Assembly (NCBI RefSeq): GCF_008180155.1
Contig: NZ_VSZS01000058.1
Coordinates: 115,131 to 179,130, forward strand
Reading direction: 5' to 3'
From: Neoaquamicrobium microcysteis
Lineage (GTDB): Bacteria; Pseudomonadota; Alphaproteobacteria; Rhizobiales; Rhizobiaceae
DNA: 64,000 nt
The notes below the pieces were generated by a model, which had not been told where the DNA came from, searched no databases, and saw only the letters and a program-made list of their open reading frames with translations. Within the stretch, counting starts at the first letter, position 1. Every line of letters starts with the position of its first letter. The position numbers were made by a program, and so were the translations under genes. This document shows positions 8,918 through 17,594 of the stretch, one piece after another.

Positions 8918-10399
8918 ATGACGAACCTGACGCACCTCACCATTGCCGAAGCACGCAAGAAGCTGCGTGCAAAGGAGATTTCGGCGCTGGAACTGACCGA
9001 CGCCTATCTCGGCGCGATCGACGCCGCCAACGAGACGTTCAACGCCTATGTCGCGGTCACGCACGACAAGGCGCGGGAGATGGCGAAGGCATCCGACGCA
9101 AGGCTCGCCGGCGGGCAGGGCGGCGAGCTGGAAGGCATCCCGCTCGGCATCAAGGATCTGTTCGCGACCGAAGGCGTCCACACGCAGGCGGCAAGCCATG
9201 TGCTGGACGGGTTCAAGCCGCGTTACGAATCGACCGTGACCGCGAACCTGTGGGCCGACGGCGCGGTCATGCTGGGCAAGCTGAACATGGACGAGTTTGC
9301 GATGGGCTCGTCCAACGAGACGTCCTACTACGGCCCGGTCAAGAATCCGTGGCGTGCCAGAGGATCGAACGTCGATCTGGTGCCGGGCGGCTCGTCGGGC
9401 GGTTCCGCCGCGGCGGTATCCGCCTTTCTGTGCGCCGGCGCTACCGCGACGGATACGGGCGGCTCGATCCGTCAGCCGGCCGCATTCACAGGCACGGTCG
9501 GCATCAAGCCAACCTACGGACGCTGCTCGCGCTGGGGCACCGTGGCCTTCGCGTCTTCGCTGGACCAGGCCGGGCCGATCACGCGCGACGTGCGTGACGC
9601 GGCGATCATGCTGAAGTCGATGGCATCGGTGGACCTCAAGGACACGACCTCCGTGGATTTGCCGGTGCCGGATTACGAGGCAGCGCTCGGTCAGTCGGTC
9701 AAGGGCATGAAGATCGGCATTCCCAAGGAATACCGTATCGACGGTATGCCCGATGAGATCGAGGCGCTCTGGCAGAAAGGCATTGCGTGGCTGAAGGATG
9801 CCGGCGCGCAGATCGTCGATATCTCGCTGCCGCATACGAAGTACGCGCTGCCAGCCTACTACATCGTTGCGCCCGCGGAAGCGTCGTCCAACCTCGCCCG
9901 TTACGACGGGGTGCGCTACGGGCTTCGCGTGCCGGGCAAGGACATCATCGACATGTACGAGAAGACCCGCGCCGAAGGTTTCGGCCGCGAGGTCAAGCGC
10001 CGCATCATGATTGGCACCTACGTGCTGTCGGCTGGCTACTACGATGCCTATTACGTCCAGGCGCAGAAGGTGCGCACCCTTATCAAGAAGGATTTCGAGG
10101 ACGTCTTTGCTGATGGTGTCGATGCCATCCTGACGCCCGCGACGCCTTCTGCCGCCTTCGGCATCGCCGATCAGGACATGGCCGCCGACCCGGTTAAGAT
10201 GTACCTCAACGACATCTTCACGGTTACGGTCAACATGGCCGGCCTGCCGGGGATCGCGGTGCCTGCCGGTCTCGACGGCAAGGGACTTCCTCTCGGCCTC
10301 CAGCTCATCGGACGCCCGTTCGAGGAAGAGACGCTGTTTCGCGCGTCACACGTGATCGAGCAGGCGGCGGGGCGGTTCCAGCCGGAGAAATGGTGGTAG
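8918..10399 (+). CDS. gatA: Asp-tRNA(Asn)/Glu-tRNA(Gln) amidotransferase subunit A
   Basis: The 493-residue amidase-signature subunit releases ammonia from glutamine for transamidation of misacylated tRNA. The catalytic triad is visible: Lys79 in GIKDLF, the cis-serine Ser159 in GGSSGGSA, and the nucleophile Ser183 in [11 protein letters not shown]; numbering is very close to S. aureus GatA. The ATG at 8918 gives the normal N-terminus ([14 protein letters not shown]). No gatB is found next to it in this window. A stem-loop separates it from the following YdcF-like gene. Confidence 0.97.
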   Translation: MTNLTHLTIAEARKKLRAKEISALELTDAYLGAIDAANETFNAYVAVTHDKAREMAKASDARLAGGQGGELEGIPLGIKDLFATEGVHTQAASHVLDGFKPRYESTVTANLWADGAVMLGKLNMDEFAMGSSNETSYYGPVKNPWRARGSNVDLVPGGSSGGSAAAVSAFLCAGATATDTGGSIRQPAAFTGTVGIKPTYGRCSRWGTVAFASSLDQAGPITRDVRDAAIMLKSMASVDLKDTTSVDLPVPDYEAALGQSVKGMKIGIPKEYRIDGMPDEIEALWQKGIAWLKDAGAQIVDISLPHTKYALPAYYIVAPAEASSNLARYDGVRYGLRVPGKDIIDMYEKTRAEGFGREVKRRIMIGTYVLSAGYYDAYYVQAQKVRTLIKKDFEDVFADGVDAILTPATPSAAFGIADQDMAADPVKMYLNDIFTVTVNMAGLPGIAVPAGLDGKGLPLGLQLIGRPFEEETLFRASHVIEQAAGRFQPEKWW

Positions 10400-10407
10400 G
10401 AATGACC

Positions 10408-10438
10408 CGCCCTACGCCGCAAACAGCCTGGTAGGGCG
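10408..10438 (+). repeat. Inverted repeat between gatA and the YdcF-like gene
   Basis: CGCCCTAC at 10408-10415 pairs perfectly with GTAGGGCG at 10431-10438 across a 15-base loop. It fills the 42-base gap and ends three bases before the next start codon, so it could end gatA transcription weakly or affect translation of the next gene. Confidence 0.4.
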
Positions 10439-10441
10439 CTA

Positions 10442-11239
10442 ATGTTCTTCATTCTTTCCAAAGTCTTCTGGGCGGTCGCTCAACCGATCAACTTGATCGG
10501 GATTCTGGTGCTTGTTGGCGTGGTTGCGGCCTTTTTCCGGCTGCGGCGCACCGGTCTCCTCTTCTCCATCAGCGGCCTGCTGGTGCTGGCGCTGGGTGCA
10601 TGGACGACCACAGGAGCGCTGATGCTTCATCCGCTCGAGGACTATTTTTCGCGGCCCGACCCTGCGCCGGAAAACGTGGCCGGCGTGATCGTGCTGGGCG
10701 GCGGGTTCGAGGGCGCGATCAACCTCGCGCGGGGTGGCTATGAACTGAATGCCGGCGGCGATCGTTTCGTCGAGACCGCGGTTCTGGCCCGGCGCTACCC
10801 GGAGGCGCGGATCGTGGTGACGGGGGGGACCGGAACCCTGCTGCTGGATGGCGAGGGCGACGGGGATACCGCGCCGCGCCTGTTGACGGCGCTGGGTGTG
10901 GAGCCGGAGAGGCTGGTGCTGGAGAACCGCTCGCGCAACACCCATGAGAACGCGGTTTTCACCCGGGAGGTGGTTGAGCCGCAGCCGGGCGAGACATGGC
11001 TTCTCGTGACCTCCGCCTTTCATATGCCTCGCTCGGTCGGCCTGTTCCGCAAGGCTGGCTTCGACGTGACCCCGTGGCCTGCGGACTACCGGACTGCGGG
11101 CAACGAGACGTTCGGGCTCGCCCAGGACAATGTTTCCGACTCGCTGCAGAACCTGTCTGTCGCCATCCGGGAATGGATAGGTCTCATCGCGTACCGGGTG
11201 ACCGGCCGCATCGACAGCATATTTCCGGCCCGCAGCTAA
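10442..11239 (+). CDS. YdcF/ElyC family (DUF218) membrane-anchored protein
   Basis: A 265-residue protein with two N-terminal membrane segments (about 12-32 and 38-57) and a soluble DUF218 domain with VIVLGGGFEGA, ARIVVTGGTGTLLLDGEGDGD, ENRSRNTHENAVF and VTSAFHMPRSVGLFRKAGF. This is the arrangement of ElyC, which affects envelope and peptidoglycan homeostasis in E. coli; the biochemical reaction is not settled. It lies close behind gatA and its stop overlaps the convergent DUF599 gene by four bases. Confidence 0.9.
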   Translation: MFFILSKVFWAVAQPINLIGILVLVGVVAAFFRLRRTGLLFSISGLLVLALGAWTTTGALMLHPLEDYFSRPDPAPENVAGVIVLGGGFEGAINLARGGYELNAGGDRFVETAVLARRYPEARIVVTGGTGTLLLDGEGDGDTAPRLLTALGVEPERLVLENRSRNTHENAVFTREVVEPQPGETWLLVTSAFHMPRSVGLFRKAGFDVTPWPADYRTAGNETFGLAQDNVSDSLQNLSVAIREWIGLIAYRVTGRIDSIFPARS

Positions 11240-11940
11240 CCTTTGTCGAGGACCGCGTCACGCGCGGCGGAAAAGAACTGGCGGCGGATCAGCACGCCCA
11301 GGACGAAAACGGTCGTGGCCATGAAGACCCAAGGGCCGACGAACCAGCCAAGATAGCCGATCGAGAAGAAGATGCCCCGCAGGCCGGCATTGAAGTGCTT
11401 TCCGGCCAGCACGTTCATGCGCGCCGCGCGCTTGACGGCCAATTCCGTCTCGTCCAGCGCCTGCGCCTCGTCTTGCAGCACCGGCACGGCCCCAACCAGG
11501 ATCGAGCAGTAGTTGAACAGCCGGTACGACCAGCCGAACTTGAAGAAGGCGTAGGACAGGATCGCTATCAGGCCCAGAACCTTGGCCTCGAACACGGGCC
11601 GTGCGACCTCGTCCGCTGCCGGCAGATCGCCCAGCACTCCGAGCACGGCGTCGGTCGATCCGAGCAGGGCGAAGCAGCCGCCGATGGCGAGAAGGCAACT
11701 CGACGCGAAGAATGCCGTGCCCTGCTGGAGCCCGCTCATGATGCCCGTGTCGATCATGCGCAGTTCGCGGCGCGCCATGGTGCGCATCCACGCCTCGCGC
11801 TGCCGGTTCATGGCCGAGGTGAGCGACGGGCGCGAGACGAAGCGCTCGTCGGTGGCGTTGGAGAACAACACCCAGCCAACCAGGAAGAACAGTATGGCGG
11901 CTAGATCGGCCGGGCTGCCGAGCAGAGAATCGATCAACAT
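11236..11940 (-). CDS. DUF599 family membrane protein
   Basis: A 234-residue protein with an N-terminal membrane segment, the conserved-looking cytoplasmic stretch containing MNRQREAWMRTMARRELRMIDT, and further membrane segments near residues 75-95, 120-135, 190-205 and 205-222. The pattern is that of DUF599, a family of multi-pass proteins without known function. It is transcribed alone on the minus strand and faces the 286-base gap before the small membrane protein at 12227. Confidence 0.85.
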   Translation of the reverse strand: MLIDSLLGSPADLAAILFFLVGWVLFSNATDERFVSRPSLTSAMNRQREAWMRTMARRELRMIDTGIMSGLQQGTAFFASSCLLAIGGCFALLGSTDAVLGVLGDLPAADEVARPVFEAKVLGLIAILSYAFFKFGWSYRLFNYCSILVGAVPVLQDEAQALDETELAVKRAARMNVLAGKHFNAGLRGIFFSIGYLGWFVGPWVFMATTVFVLGVLIRRQFFSAARDAVLDKG

Positions 11941-12226
11941 GCCGCAAGGATAGCCTGAAAGGCGCGGCGCTGGCGAAGGCTTCCCGCGTGCCTTGTTTTG
12001 GCCGGCAATGTTGAGGATATGTGAAGCAGATGTCGCACCCTAAAGTGTTGATTTTAGATAATTTAGTTCGACATGGAGTCGGCGGCATCAACAGGCTGCC
12101 TTGGTTCTGCCACTTTGTGCGTTGCACAGGGCGCCCCGAACGGCTAAGAAATCGCCAGACGGGTGGGACCGTCGCGGCGTTTCGAGAGCCGCATTTCGGG
12201 AAAAAATCTACGGAAACAGGACAAAA
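11941..12226. other. Intergenic region with an AT-rich core
   Basis: This gap separates divergent DUF599 and the small membrane protein. Around 12038-12070 it is unusually AT-rich and contains CTAAA at 12040-12044 matched by TTTAG at 12053-12057, with a further TTTAG at 12062-12066. It probably carries one or two promoters or an operator; no convincing -35/-10 pair could be fixed and no longer gene was seen. Confidence 0.45.
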
Positions 12227-12355
12227 ATGGACGAAAGCGTTCAGAAATCCTGCTGGGGCGTAACCGCCAAGGCAGTGATCGGGTTTGCCGGCATCATCCT
12301 GCTGGCTTGGCTCTTCAGCGGCCCCGCAAGCGCGGCGATCCTCGCCGCCGCATAA
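12227..12355 (+). CDS. Small single-span membrane protein, 42 residues
   Basis: ATG at 12227 is preceded by AGGA (in AACAGGACAAAA) at a good distance. The product begins with a short polar part, MDESVQKSCWG, followed by one long hydrophobic segment (about residues 13-42) with the core VIGFAGIILLAWLF and an alanine-rich end. The stop is followed after 26 bases by a strong intrinsic terminator, so this is a complete single-gene transcription unit. I do not recognise the family. The late hydrophobic part could also be read as a signal peptide-like end with an ASA site, but then almost nothing would remain after cleavage, so a membrane peptide is more likely. Confidence 0.6.
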   Translation: MDESVQKSCWGVTAKAVIGFAGIILLAWLFSGPASAAILAAA

Positions 12356-12381
12356 TTGACCCAGCAGACATATGGAATTGC

Positions 12382-12414
12382 AAAGGCGCGGCTTCGACCG
12401 CGCCTTTTTCTTTT
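12382..12414 (+). terminator. Intrinsic terminator of the small membrane protein gene
   Basis: AAAGGCGCGG (12382-12391) and CCGCGCCTTT (12398-12407) form a ten-pair stem with loop CTTCGA, followed by a T-rich tract to 12414. Confidence 0.88.
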
Positions 12415-12518
12415 GCGTCGGACCAATGTCGCAGGAAAGGCAGGGGAAGTCGGCGGCCCGCTTGCCTATATGCGCAAAAGCCGTGAAACATCGGCCTGAA
12501 ATCTCGGGAGCGCATGGC

Positions 12519-13925
12519 ATGTTTCTATCGGTCTTCGATCTGTTCAAGATCGGCATTGGGCCCTCATCCTCTCACACGATGGGACCGATGACGGCTGCTG
12601 CGCGTTTCCTCGACGAACTGCTTGGTGACGACTGGCCGCGCCCGACCGGCGCGAAGGTGGACAGGCTGGCGGTAAGCCTGCACGGTTCGCTCGCGTTTAC
12701 GGGGGTGGGACATGGCACCGATCGCGCCGTCGTCCTCGGCCTTACCGGGCTCACACCGGTGACCGTCGATCCGGACGGCGTCGATGAGGTGCTTTCTCAG
12801 GTCGCGGCCGCCAAGCGTGTCTGCCCGCCCGGACATCCCGGCTACCACTTCGATCCCGCGGCCGATCTGGTTCTGGACAAGAAGACCCCGTTGCCGGGCC
12901 ACGCCAACGGCATGGCGTTCTCGGCCTTCGATGCGGACGACAGGCTGCTGCTGCGCAGAATCTACTATTCCATCGGCGGCGGCTTCGTCGTCTCCGACGA
13001 AGAACTGCAGCGCATGAAGGCCGAGGGTCCTCTGCGCGGAAGCGGCGGCAAGAAGGTGCCGTATCCGTTCGGCAACGCAAAGGAGATGCTGGCGATGGCT
13101 GCTAAAAGCGGCCTTTCCATCGCCGGCATGAAGCGTGCCAACGAGGAGCGTCATATGTCGCGCGAGGAGCTGGATGCCGGCCTCGACGCGATCTGGGAAG
13201 CGATGCGCGGCTGCATCGAGCGCGGGCTGTCGCAGGAGGGCATCATGCCCGGCGGGCTCAAGGTCAAGCGTCGCGCACGCAAGCTGCACGACAGGCTGCA
13301 GGAGGAGTGGAGCCGCAACCGGCCCAACCCGCTGCTGGCCAATGACTGGCTGTCGATCTACGCCATGGCCGTCAACGAGGAGAACGCAGCCGGTGGCCGG
13401 GTGGTAACCGCACCTACCAACGGTGCGGCGGGCGTGGTGCCCGCCGTGATGCGCTACTGGCTCCACTTTCATGTCGAGGCGGACCAGGAATCGATTCGCG
13501 ACTTCCTGCTGACGGCGGCGGCCGTCGGCGGCATCATCAAGCACAACGCCTCGATCTCCGGCGCGGAAGTCGGCTGCCAGGGCGAGGTGGGGTCTGCGTC
13601 TGCCATGGCCGCCGCCGGCCTCTGCGCCGTCATGGGCGGGACGCCCGAGCAGGTGGAGAATGCGGCGGAGATCGCGCTGGAACATCATCTCGGCATGACA
13701 TGCGATCCCGTCGGCGGTCTGGTGCAGGTGCCGTGCATCGAGCGCAATGCTCTGGGCGCGGTGAAAGCCGTCACCGCCGCATCGCTTGCCATCAAGGGTG
13801 ACGGGACGCATTTCGTGCCGCTGGATGCGGCGATCGAGACGATGCGCCAGACCGGCCTCGACATGAACGAGCGTTACAAGGAAACCAGCCTGGGCGGCCT
13901 CGCGGTCAACGTCGTCGAGTGCTGA
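12519..13925 (+). CDS. sdaA: L-serine ammonia-lyase (iron-sulfur, single chain)
   Basis: This 468-residue enzyme deaminates L-serine to pyruvate and ammonia using a [4Fe-4S] cluster. The N-terminal part has the signature [13 protein letters not shown] near residue 11 of the protein, and the C-terminal domain has the cluster cysteines in [28 protein letters not shown]. The middle contains [17 protein letters not shown] at 12519 is preceded by GGGAG at 12506-12510 and gives the usual [12 protein letters not shown] start; the longer open frame upstream runs through the terminator of the preceding gene and is not used. Pyruvate formed here would enter the dehydrogenase encoded at the end of the window. 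Confidence 0.96.
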   Translation: MFLSVFDLFKIGIGPSSSHTMGPMTAAARFLDELLGDDWPRPTGAKVDRLAVSLHGSLAFTGVGHGTDRAVVLGLTGLTPVTVDPDGVDEVLSQVAAAKRVCPPGHPGYHFDPAADLVLDKKTPLPGHANGMAFSAFDADDRLLLRRIYYSIGGGFVVSDEELQRMKAEGPLRGSGGKKVPYPFGNAKEMLAMAAKSGLSIAGMKRANEERHMSREELDAGLDAIWEAMRGCIERGLSQEGIMPGGLKVKRRARKLHDRLQEEWSRNRPNPLLANDWLSIYAMAVNEENAAGGRVVTAPTNGAAGVVPAVMRYWLHFHVEADQESIRDFLLTAAAVGGIIKHNASISGAEVGCQGEVGSASAMAAAGLCAVMGGTPEQVENAAEIALEHHLGMTCDPVGGLVQVPCIERNALGAVKAVTAASLAIKGDGTHFVPLDAAIETMRQTGLDMNERYKETSLGGLAVNVVEC

Positions 13926-13990
13926 CCACCCTGTGGATTTGTGAAGGGTCGCCGCTTCATTGCCAGGGGCCGGCGGTCTAAATAAGGGCC

Positions 13991-14425
13991 ATGGCTCTTC
14001 ATCTCATAAAACTCTGTGTCGGTTGCGAAAGCGTCGAAGACCTCGAAGACTGGATTGCGCTGAAGCTCGACGAGAAGCGCAAGGCCGGCCTTGCGGCCGA
14101 GCATTTCCATACGACCCGCATGGTGCCCAAGCGTGTCGACGAACTGCTCGATGGCGGTTCCCTCTACTGGATCGTCAAGGGCGGGGTGCAGTGCCGCCAG
14201 CGGCTCATCGACATCAGGCCCTTCACCGATGCGGAAGGGGTGGGGCGCTGTCGCCTCGTGTTCGAGCCGGAGGTGGTGCGCACCGAATGGCAACCGCGCC
14301 GGCCGTTTCAGGGCTGGCGCTATCTCGGCGAAGCGGATGCTCCGAAGGATCTCGCCGCCGCTGGCACCGAAGAGGAGCTACCGCTGAACCTGCGGCGTGA
14401 GCTTACGGAACTCGGCCTGCTGTAA
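13991..14425 (+). CDS. DUF1489 family protein
   Basis: A 144-residue soluble protein of the alphaproteobacterial family DUF1489, recognised from MALHLIKLCVGC at the N-terminus, TTRMVPKRVDELLDGGSLYW in the middle and FQGWRYL near the end. The function is unknown. It precedes the VWA gene by about 60 bases on the same strand and may share its message. Confidence 0.88.
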   Translation: MALHLIKLCVGCESVEDLEDWIALKLDEKRKAGLAAEHFHTTRMVPKRVDELLDGGSLYWIVKGGVQCRQRLIDIRPFTDAEGVGRCRLVFEPEVVRTEWQPRRPFQGWRYLGEADAPKDLAAAGTEEELPLNLRRELTELGLL

Positions 14426-14482
14426 GCGCGACGCGGGATGGCGGCACTTGCAAGCAGCGCCGTTGAGCCACATGTTCTCGCC

Positions 14483-15226
14483 ATGAGTGACGATAGAACG
14501 CCCACACGTACAGGCAGCACGAGCAAGCCTGCCGTTCAACGCTCCGATTCGGCAGCGATCGACGCATTCGTGCGCCAGGCCCGCGCACTGGCGACGCCCG
14601 ATGCCGGCGGGCAGGGCGGACGGCTGATCCTCGCGCTCGACGCGACGATGAGCCGTCAGCCTACCTGGGATCTTGCCTGCTCGCTGCAGGGCGAGATGTT
14701 CGATGCGGTGGGCAAGGCAGGCGGGCTGAACGTCCAGCTCGTCTATTTTCGCGGTTTCGGAGAGTGCCGATCGTCGCGTTTCGTGCGCGATACGGATTCT
14801 CTCAAGGAATTGATGACGAAGATCGACTGCCGCGGCGGCCATACGCAGATCGGCAAGGTGCTGTCGCATGCGCTGAAGGAGAACGAGCGCGGAAAGGTCA
14901 ATGCGCTCGTCTATATCGGCGATGCGATGGAAGAAGGCATCGACGACCTGGCCAACAAGGCCGGGAAGCTTGGCCTTCACGGTGTGCCGGTCTTCGCCTT
15001 TCAGGAAGGGCACGACCCGGTGGCCGAGGCGGCGTTCAAGGAAATCGCCCGCCTTTCCAAGGGAGCGTGGTTCAGGTTCGACCGCAGCGCGGCGTCGGCG
15101 CTGTCGAAGTTGCTGTCGGCAGTGGCCGTATTCGCCTCGGGCGGGTTGAAAGCGCTGGAGGCGCGCGGCCGCGCCGAGGATCGCCTCATGATCGAGCATC
15201 TGAAGAAGGCCGGCGGACGCGGATGA
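14483..15226 (+). CDS. VWA-domain protein paired with a J-domain protein
   Basis: A 247-residue soluble protein with a von Willebrand A-like fold. The strand GRLILALDATMS carries a MIDAS-like DxTxS (Asp53, Thr55, Ser57), followed by a long helix, a strand with LVYFRGF, GGHTQIGKVL (a likely third MIDAS loop residue, Thr or Gln region) and ALVYIGDAMEEG. It has no signal peptide or membrane segment. I chose ATG 14483 (MSDDRTPT) because related Mesorhizobium proteins begin this way; ATG 14438 would add 15 residues. Its stop overlaps the start of the J-domain gene by four bases (ATGA), which implies co-translation and probably a joint function. The role is unknown. Confidence 0.82.
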   Translation: MSDDRTPTRTGSTSKPAVQRSDSAAIDAFVRQARALATPDAGGQGGRLILALDATMSRQPTWDLACSLQGEMFDAVGKAGGLNVQLVYFRGFGECRSSRFVRDTDSLKELMTKIDCRGGHTQIGKVLSHALKENERGKVNALVYIGDAMEEGIDDLANKAGKLGLHGVPVFAFQEGHDPVAEAAFKEIARLSKGAWFRFDRSAASALSKLLSAVAVFASGGLKALEARGRAEDRLMIEHLKKAGGRG

Positions 15227-15918
15227 CGGTTCTGTTCTACGTCGCGGCCGCCATCCTCGTTCTGACGCTGCTATCGGCAGTCTTTCTGCGACTCGATGCG
15301 GCGAGGCTGGCGGGCGGTATGCGGCTTGCAGGACCGCTCATCGTGGGCGTGGTCGGCGTCGGGCTGTTATTGTTCGGCCGGGCGGGTCTGGGCGGCATGC
15401 TGGTTTCGACCGCACTCGCATGGCACCTGTCGGGGAGGGTGCGTCGCGCTTCGCGGCCGACGCCGGGCAAGCGGTCGACCGTGCGCACCGCAGCGCTGGA
15501 AATGGAGCTGGATCACGACAGCGGCGGGCTTGAAGGCGTCGTGCTGGCCGGACGCTTCGAGGGCAGGGAACTGAGCCAGCTTTCGCTCGAAGAGTTGCTT
15601 GAGCTCGGTGGAGCGTTGTCCGCCGATGGCGAAAGCATGCAACTACTTGAGGCCTACCTTGACAGCCGCTTTCCCGTTTGGCGCGAGCACGTGGACGCGG
15701 ACATGGGCAACCGGCAGCGTAGCGCGCCAGCTTCGGGCCCCATGACTAAGCAGGAGGCCTACGAGATCCTTGGTCTTGAAGCCGGGGCCAGCGCGGCGGA
15801 GGTCCGCAAGGCGCATCGCCGCCTGATGCAGCGCCTGCACCCCGATCTCGGCGGCACTTCTTTCCTTGCGGCGCGGATCAACGAAGCCAAGGAAGTTCTG
15901 CTGTCTGGTCACAAGTAG
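15223..15918 (+). CDS. Membrane-anchored J-domain protein, Tim14/Pam18-like
   Basis: A 231-residue protein with membrane segments near residues 3-22 and 37-66, a soluble middle region, and a J domain at the extreme C-terminus (about 174-228). The J domain has MTKQEAYEILGL, RKAHRRLMQRLHPD (HPD at 206-208), a shortened loop LGGTSF and INEAKEVLL. The order membrane anchor then C-terminal J domain, and the AHRR-HPD-GG-INEAK series, match mitochondrial Tim14/Pam18 (DNAJC19), the DnaK-stimulating subunit of the import motor. Related alphaproteobacterial proteins have been discussed as ancestors of Tim14. It is translationally coupled to the upstream VWA gene. The bacterial function is not known to me; stimulation of DnaK at the membrane is the obvious inference. 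Confidence 0.86.
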   Translation: MTVLFYVAAAILVLTLLSAVFLRLDAARLAGGMRLAGPLIVGVVGVGLLLFGRAGLGGMLVSTALAWHLSGRVRRASRPTPGKRSTVRTAALEMELDHDSGGLEGVVLAGRFEGRELSQLSLEELLELGGALSADGESMQLLEAYLDSRFPVWREHVDADMGNRQRSAPASGPMTKQEAYEILGLEAGASAAEVRKAHRRLMQRLHPDLGGTSFLAARINEAKEVLLSGHK

Positions 15919-15967
15919 TCCCCTTCGACGCGATTACAGACCCGGGAGGCTCGATCGACCTTGCTGC

Positions 15968-17416
15968 TCACGACCCCACGGCGTAGCAGTCGATCTTTTG
16001 TCTTTTCAGCGCATTGCACGCATTCCACGCCTGGTCCTTGGAGGCGAAGCCACCGAACCGGGCGCGATAGTAGGTGGTGCCCTTGTTGTTGAATTCCTCG
16101 ATGAAGGCATTTGCCGAGCCGAGGACGCCGGAAGCTTCCTTGCCGGTGCGAACGAGGGCAGCAAACGCATCCGACTGTGAGGGCGACGAGGCGATCTGAA
16201 CGACCCAGCCCGACGATGCTGCTGCCGTCGAGGCCGTCATGACCGGATCGACGTTGCTTCCTTCGCCGCTGGCAAAACGATCATCGGCGACAGCGGCCGT
16301 CGGAGTCGGCACGGGGGCGGAAGGAACGGGTGCCGACGGCATCGGTGCGGAGGCGCGGACGGGGTTGGTCTGCTGGACGTAGGCGGTGACCTGCATGTCC
16401 ACTTCCGCGGGAACCTGTGCCTGTGCCACCTGTGGCTCGGCGGTCGGGCGGAAAGCGGGCATGGGGATGTTGCGTGTCGGAAGAGCCGTTGTCCCAGCCG
16501 AAGCTACAGCCCGCGTGCCTGGCGTCGGCTGGCGCGACGCGACGAGGTTGCTGCCACCGCCGCCGCGCGACGCCCGCGGCAGGTGCTCGCGGATGAGGGC
16601 CGCCATATGATCGTCGCGGCTCGCTGCCGACTGGCCACCCATCACGACGGCAACGATGCTGCGGCCGTTGTTCTGAACCGATGAAACGAGGTTGAACCCC
16701 GAGGCGCGGATGTAGCCGGTCTTGATGCCGTCGACACCCTCGATGCGTCCCAGCATGCGATTATGGTTGCCGATGCGCTGCTTGCCCAAGGTGAACGAGC
16801 GGGTGGAGAAATAGGAATAGTGCTGCGGGAAATGCTCGCGCAGCGCTATGCCGAGAATCGCCATGTCGCGGGCCGTCGTATATTGCTCGGGATTGGGCAG
16901 GCCGTGCGCGTTGCGGAACTGGGTCGAGTTCATGCCGAGCTGCCTCGCCTTCGCCGTCATCATACGGGCGAAACTGGCTTCGGAGCCGCCAATGAACTCC
17001 CCAACGGCAGTCGAGATGTCGTTGGCCGATCGGGTCACCATGGTGAGGATCGCGTTCTCGACGGTAATCGTGGAGCCAGCCTTGAGCCCGATCTTTGTCG
17101 GGGGCTCGGCGGCCGCTTTGGCGGAAATCGGGATTCTCGAATTCTTGTTGATCCGCCCGCTCTCGATCGCCTCAAGCACGAGATAGATCGTCATCATCTT
17201 GGTCAGCGAGGCCGGATAGCGCCGTGCATCGGCGTTACGGGAGAACAGGACCTGACCTGTCCGCGCGTCGATCACATAGGCCGCGTAACGCGGGTTTGCC
17301 GACGCCTGGCCTGCGACGCCAACCACCAGAACGGCGGCGGCGACAAGGACAGCGAAGAATTTGCTGAAGTTCGAAACTTGCGAGAAAAAGCCTGCCAACG
17401 CCTGACGCACAATCAT
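15968..17416 (-). CDS. D-alanyl-D-alanine carboxypeptidase with C-terminal SPOR domain
   Basis: A 482-residue penicillin-binding protein of the S11 family. A signal segment (about residues 18-40) ends at GQASA, giving export to the periplasm. The active-site motifs are SLTK with Ser70 and Lys73, SAN at 130-132 and KTG at 232-234, so the enzyme should trim the terminal D-Ala from peptidoglycan stem peptides. After a linker rich in proline, alanine and valine (about 275-400) comes a SPOR domain (WVVQIASSPSQSDAF to the end), which binds denuded glycan strands at division septa. ATG 17416 was chosen over the upstream TTG. It is divergent from the phasin gene. Confidence 0.93.
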   Translation of the reverse strand: MIVRQALAGFFSQVSNFSKFFAVLVAAAVLVVGVAGQASANPRYAAYVIDARTGQVLFSRNADARRYPASLTKMMTIYLVLEAIESGRINKNSRIPISAKAAAEPPTKIGLKAGSTITVENAILTMVTRSANDISTAVGEFIGGSEASFARMMTAKARQLGMNSTQFRNAHGLPNPEQYTTARDMAILGIALREHFPQHYSYFSTRSFTLGKQRIGNHNRMLGRIEGVDGIKTGYIRASGFNLVSSVQNNGRSIVAVVMGGQSAASRDDHMAALIREHLPRASRGGGGSNLVASRQPTPGTRAVASAGTTALPTRNIPMPAFRPTAEPQVAQAQVPAEVDMQVTAYVQQTNPVRASAPMPSAPVPSAPVPTPTAAVADDRFASGEGSNVDPVMTASTAAASSGWVVQIASSPSQSDAFAALVRTGKEASGVLGSANAFIEEFNNKGTTYYRARFGGFASKDQAWNACNALKRQKIDCYAVGS

Positions 17417-17490
17417 ACCCAAACTTCTACGTAATCGAGGAACATGACGCCCGAACCCGGCGCCGGTGCCTGAACGATAGAGGCGAGGGT

Positions 17491-17513
17491 GTTACCAATC
17501 CGTTTATGGTAAC
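17491..17513. promoter_or_regulatory. Inverted repeat upstream of the carboxypeptidase gene
   Basis: GTTACC at 17491-17496 and GGTAAC at 17508-17513 are perfect complements 11 bases apart, 75 bases upstream of the carboxypeptidase start in the 286-base divergent region. It may be an operator; the regulator is unknown. Confidence 0.35.
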
Positions 17514-17594
17514 CGTCCTGTTCACCAATTCCGTCAACTTCTAGGAAAGCTTTCAGCGTCGGCGCCGGGCGCAACCCCATATTTTGCCGGCATC

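Noticed and set aside
12372..12518. Longer N-terminus of the serine ammonia-lyase
   Set aside because: The extra codons run through the terminator of the preceding gene and are not like the family; ATG 12519 has a good ribosome site.
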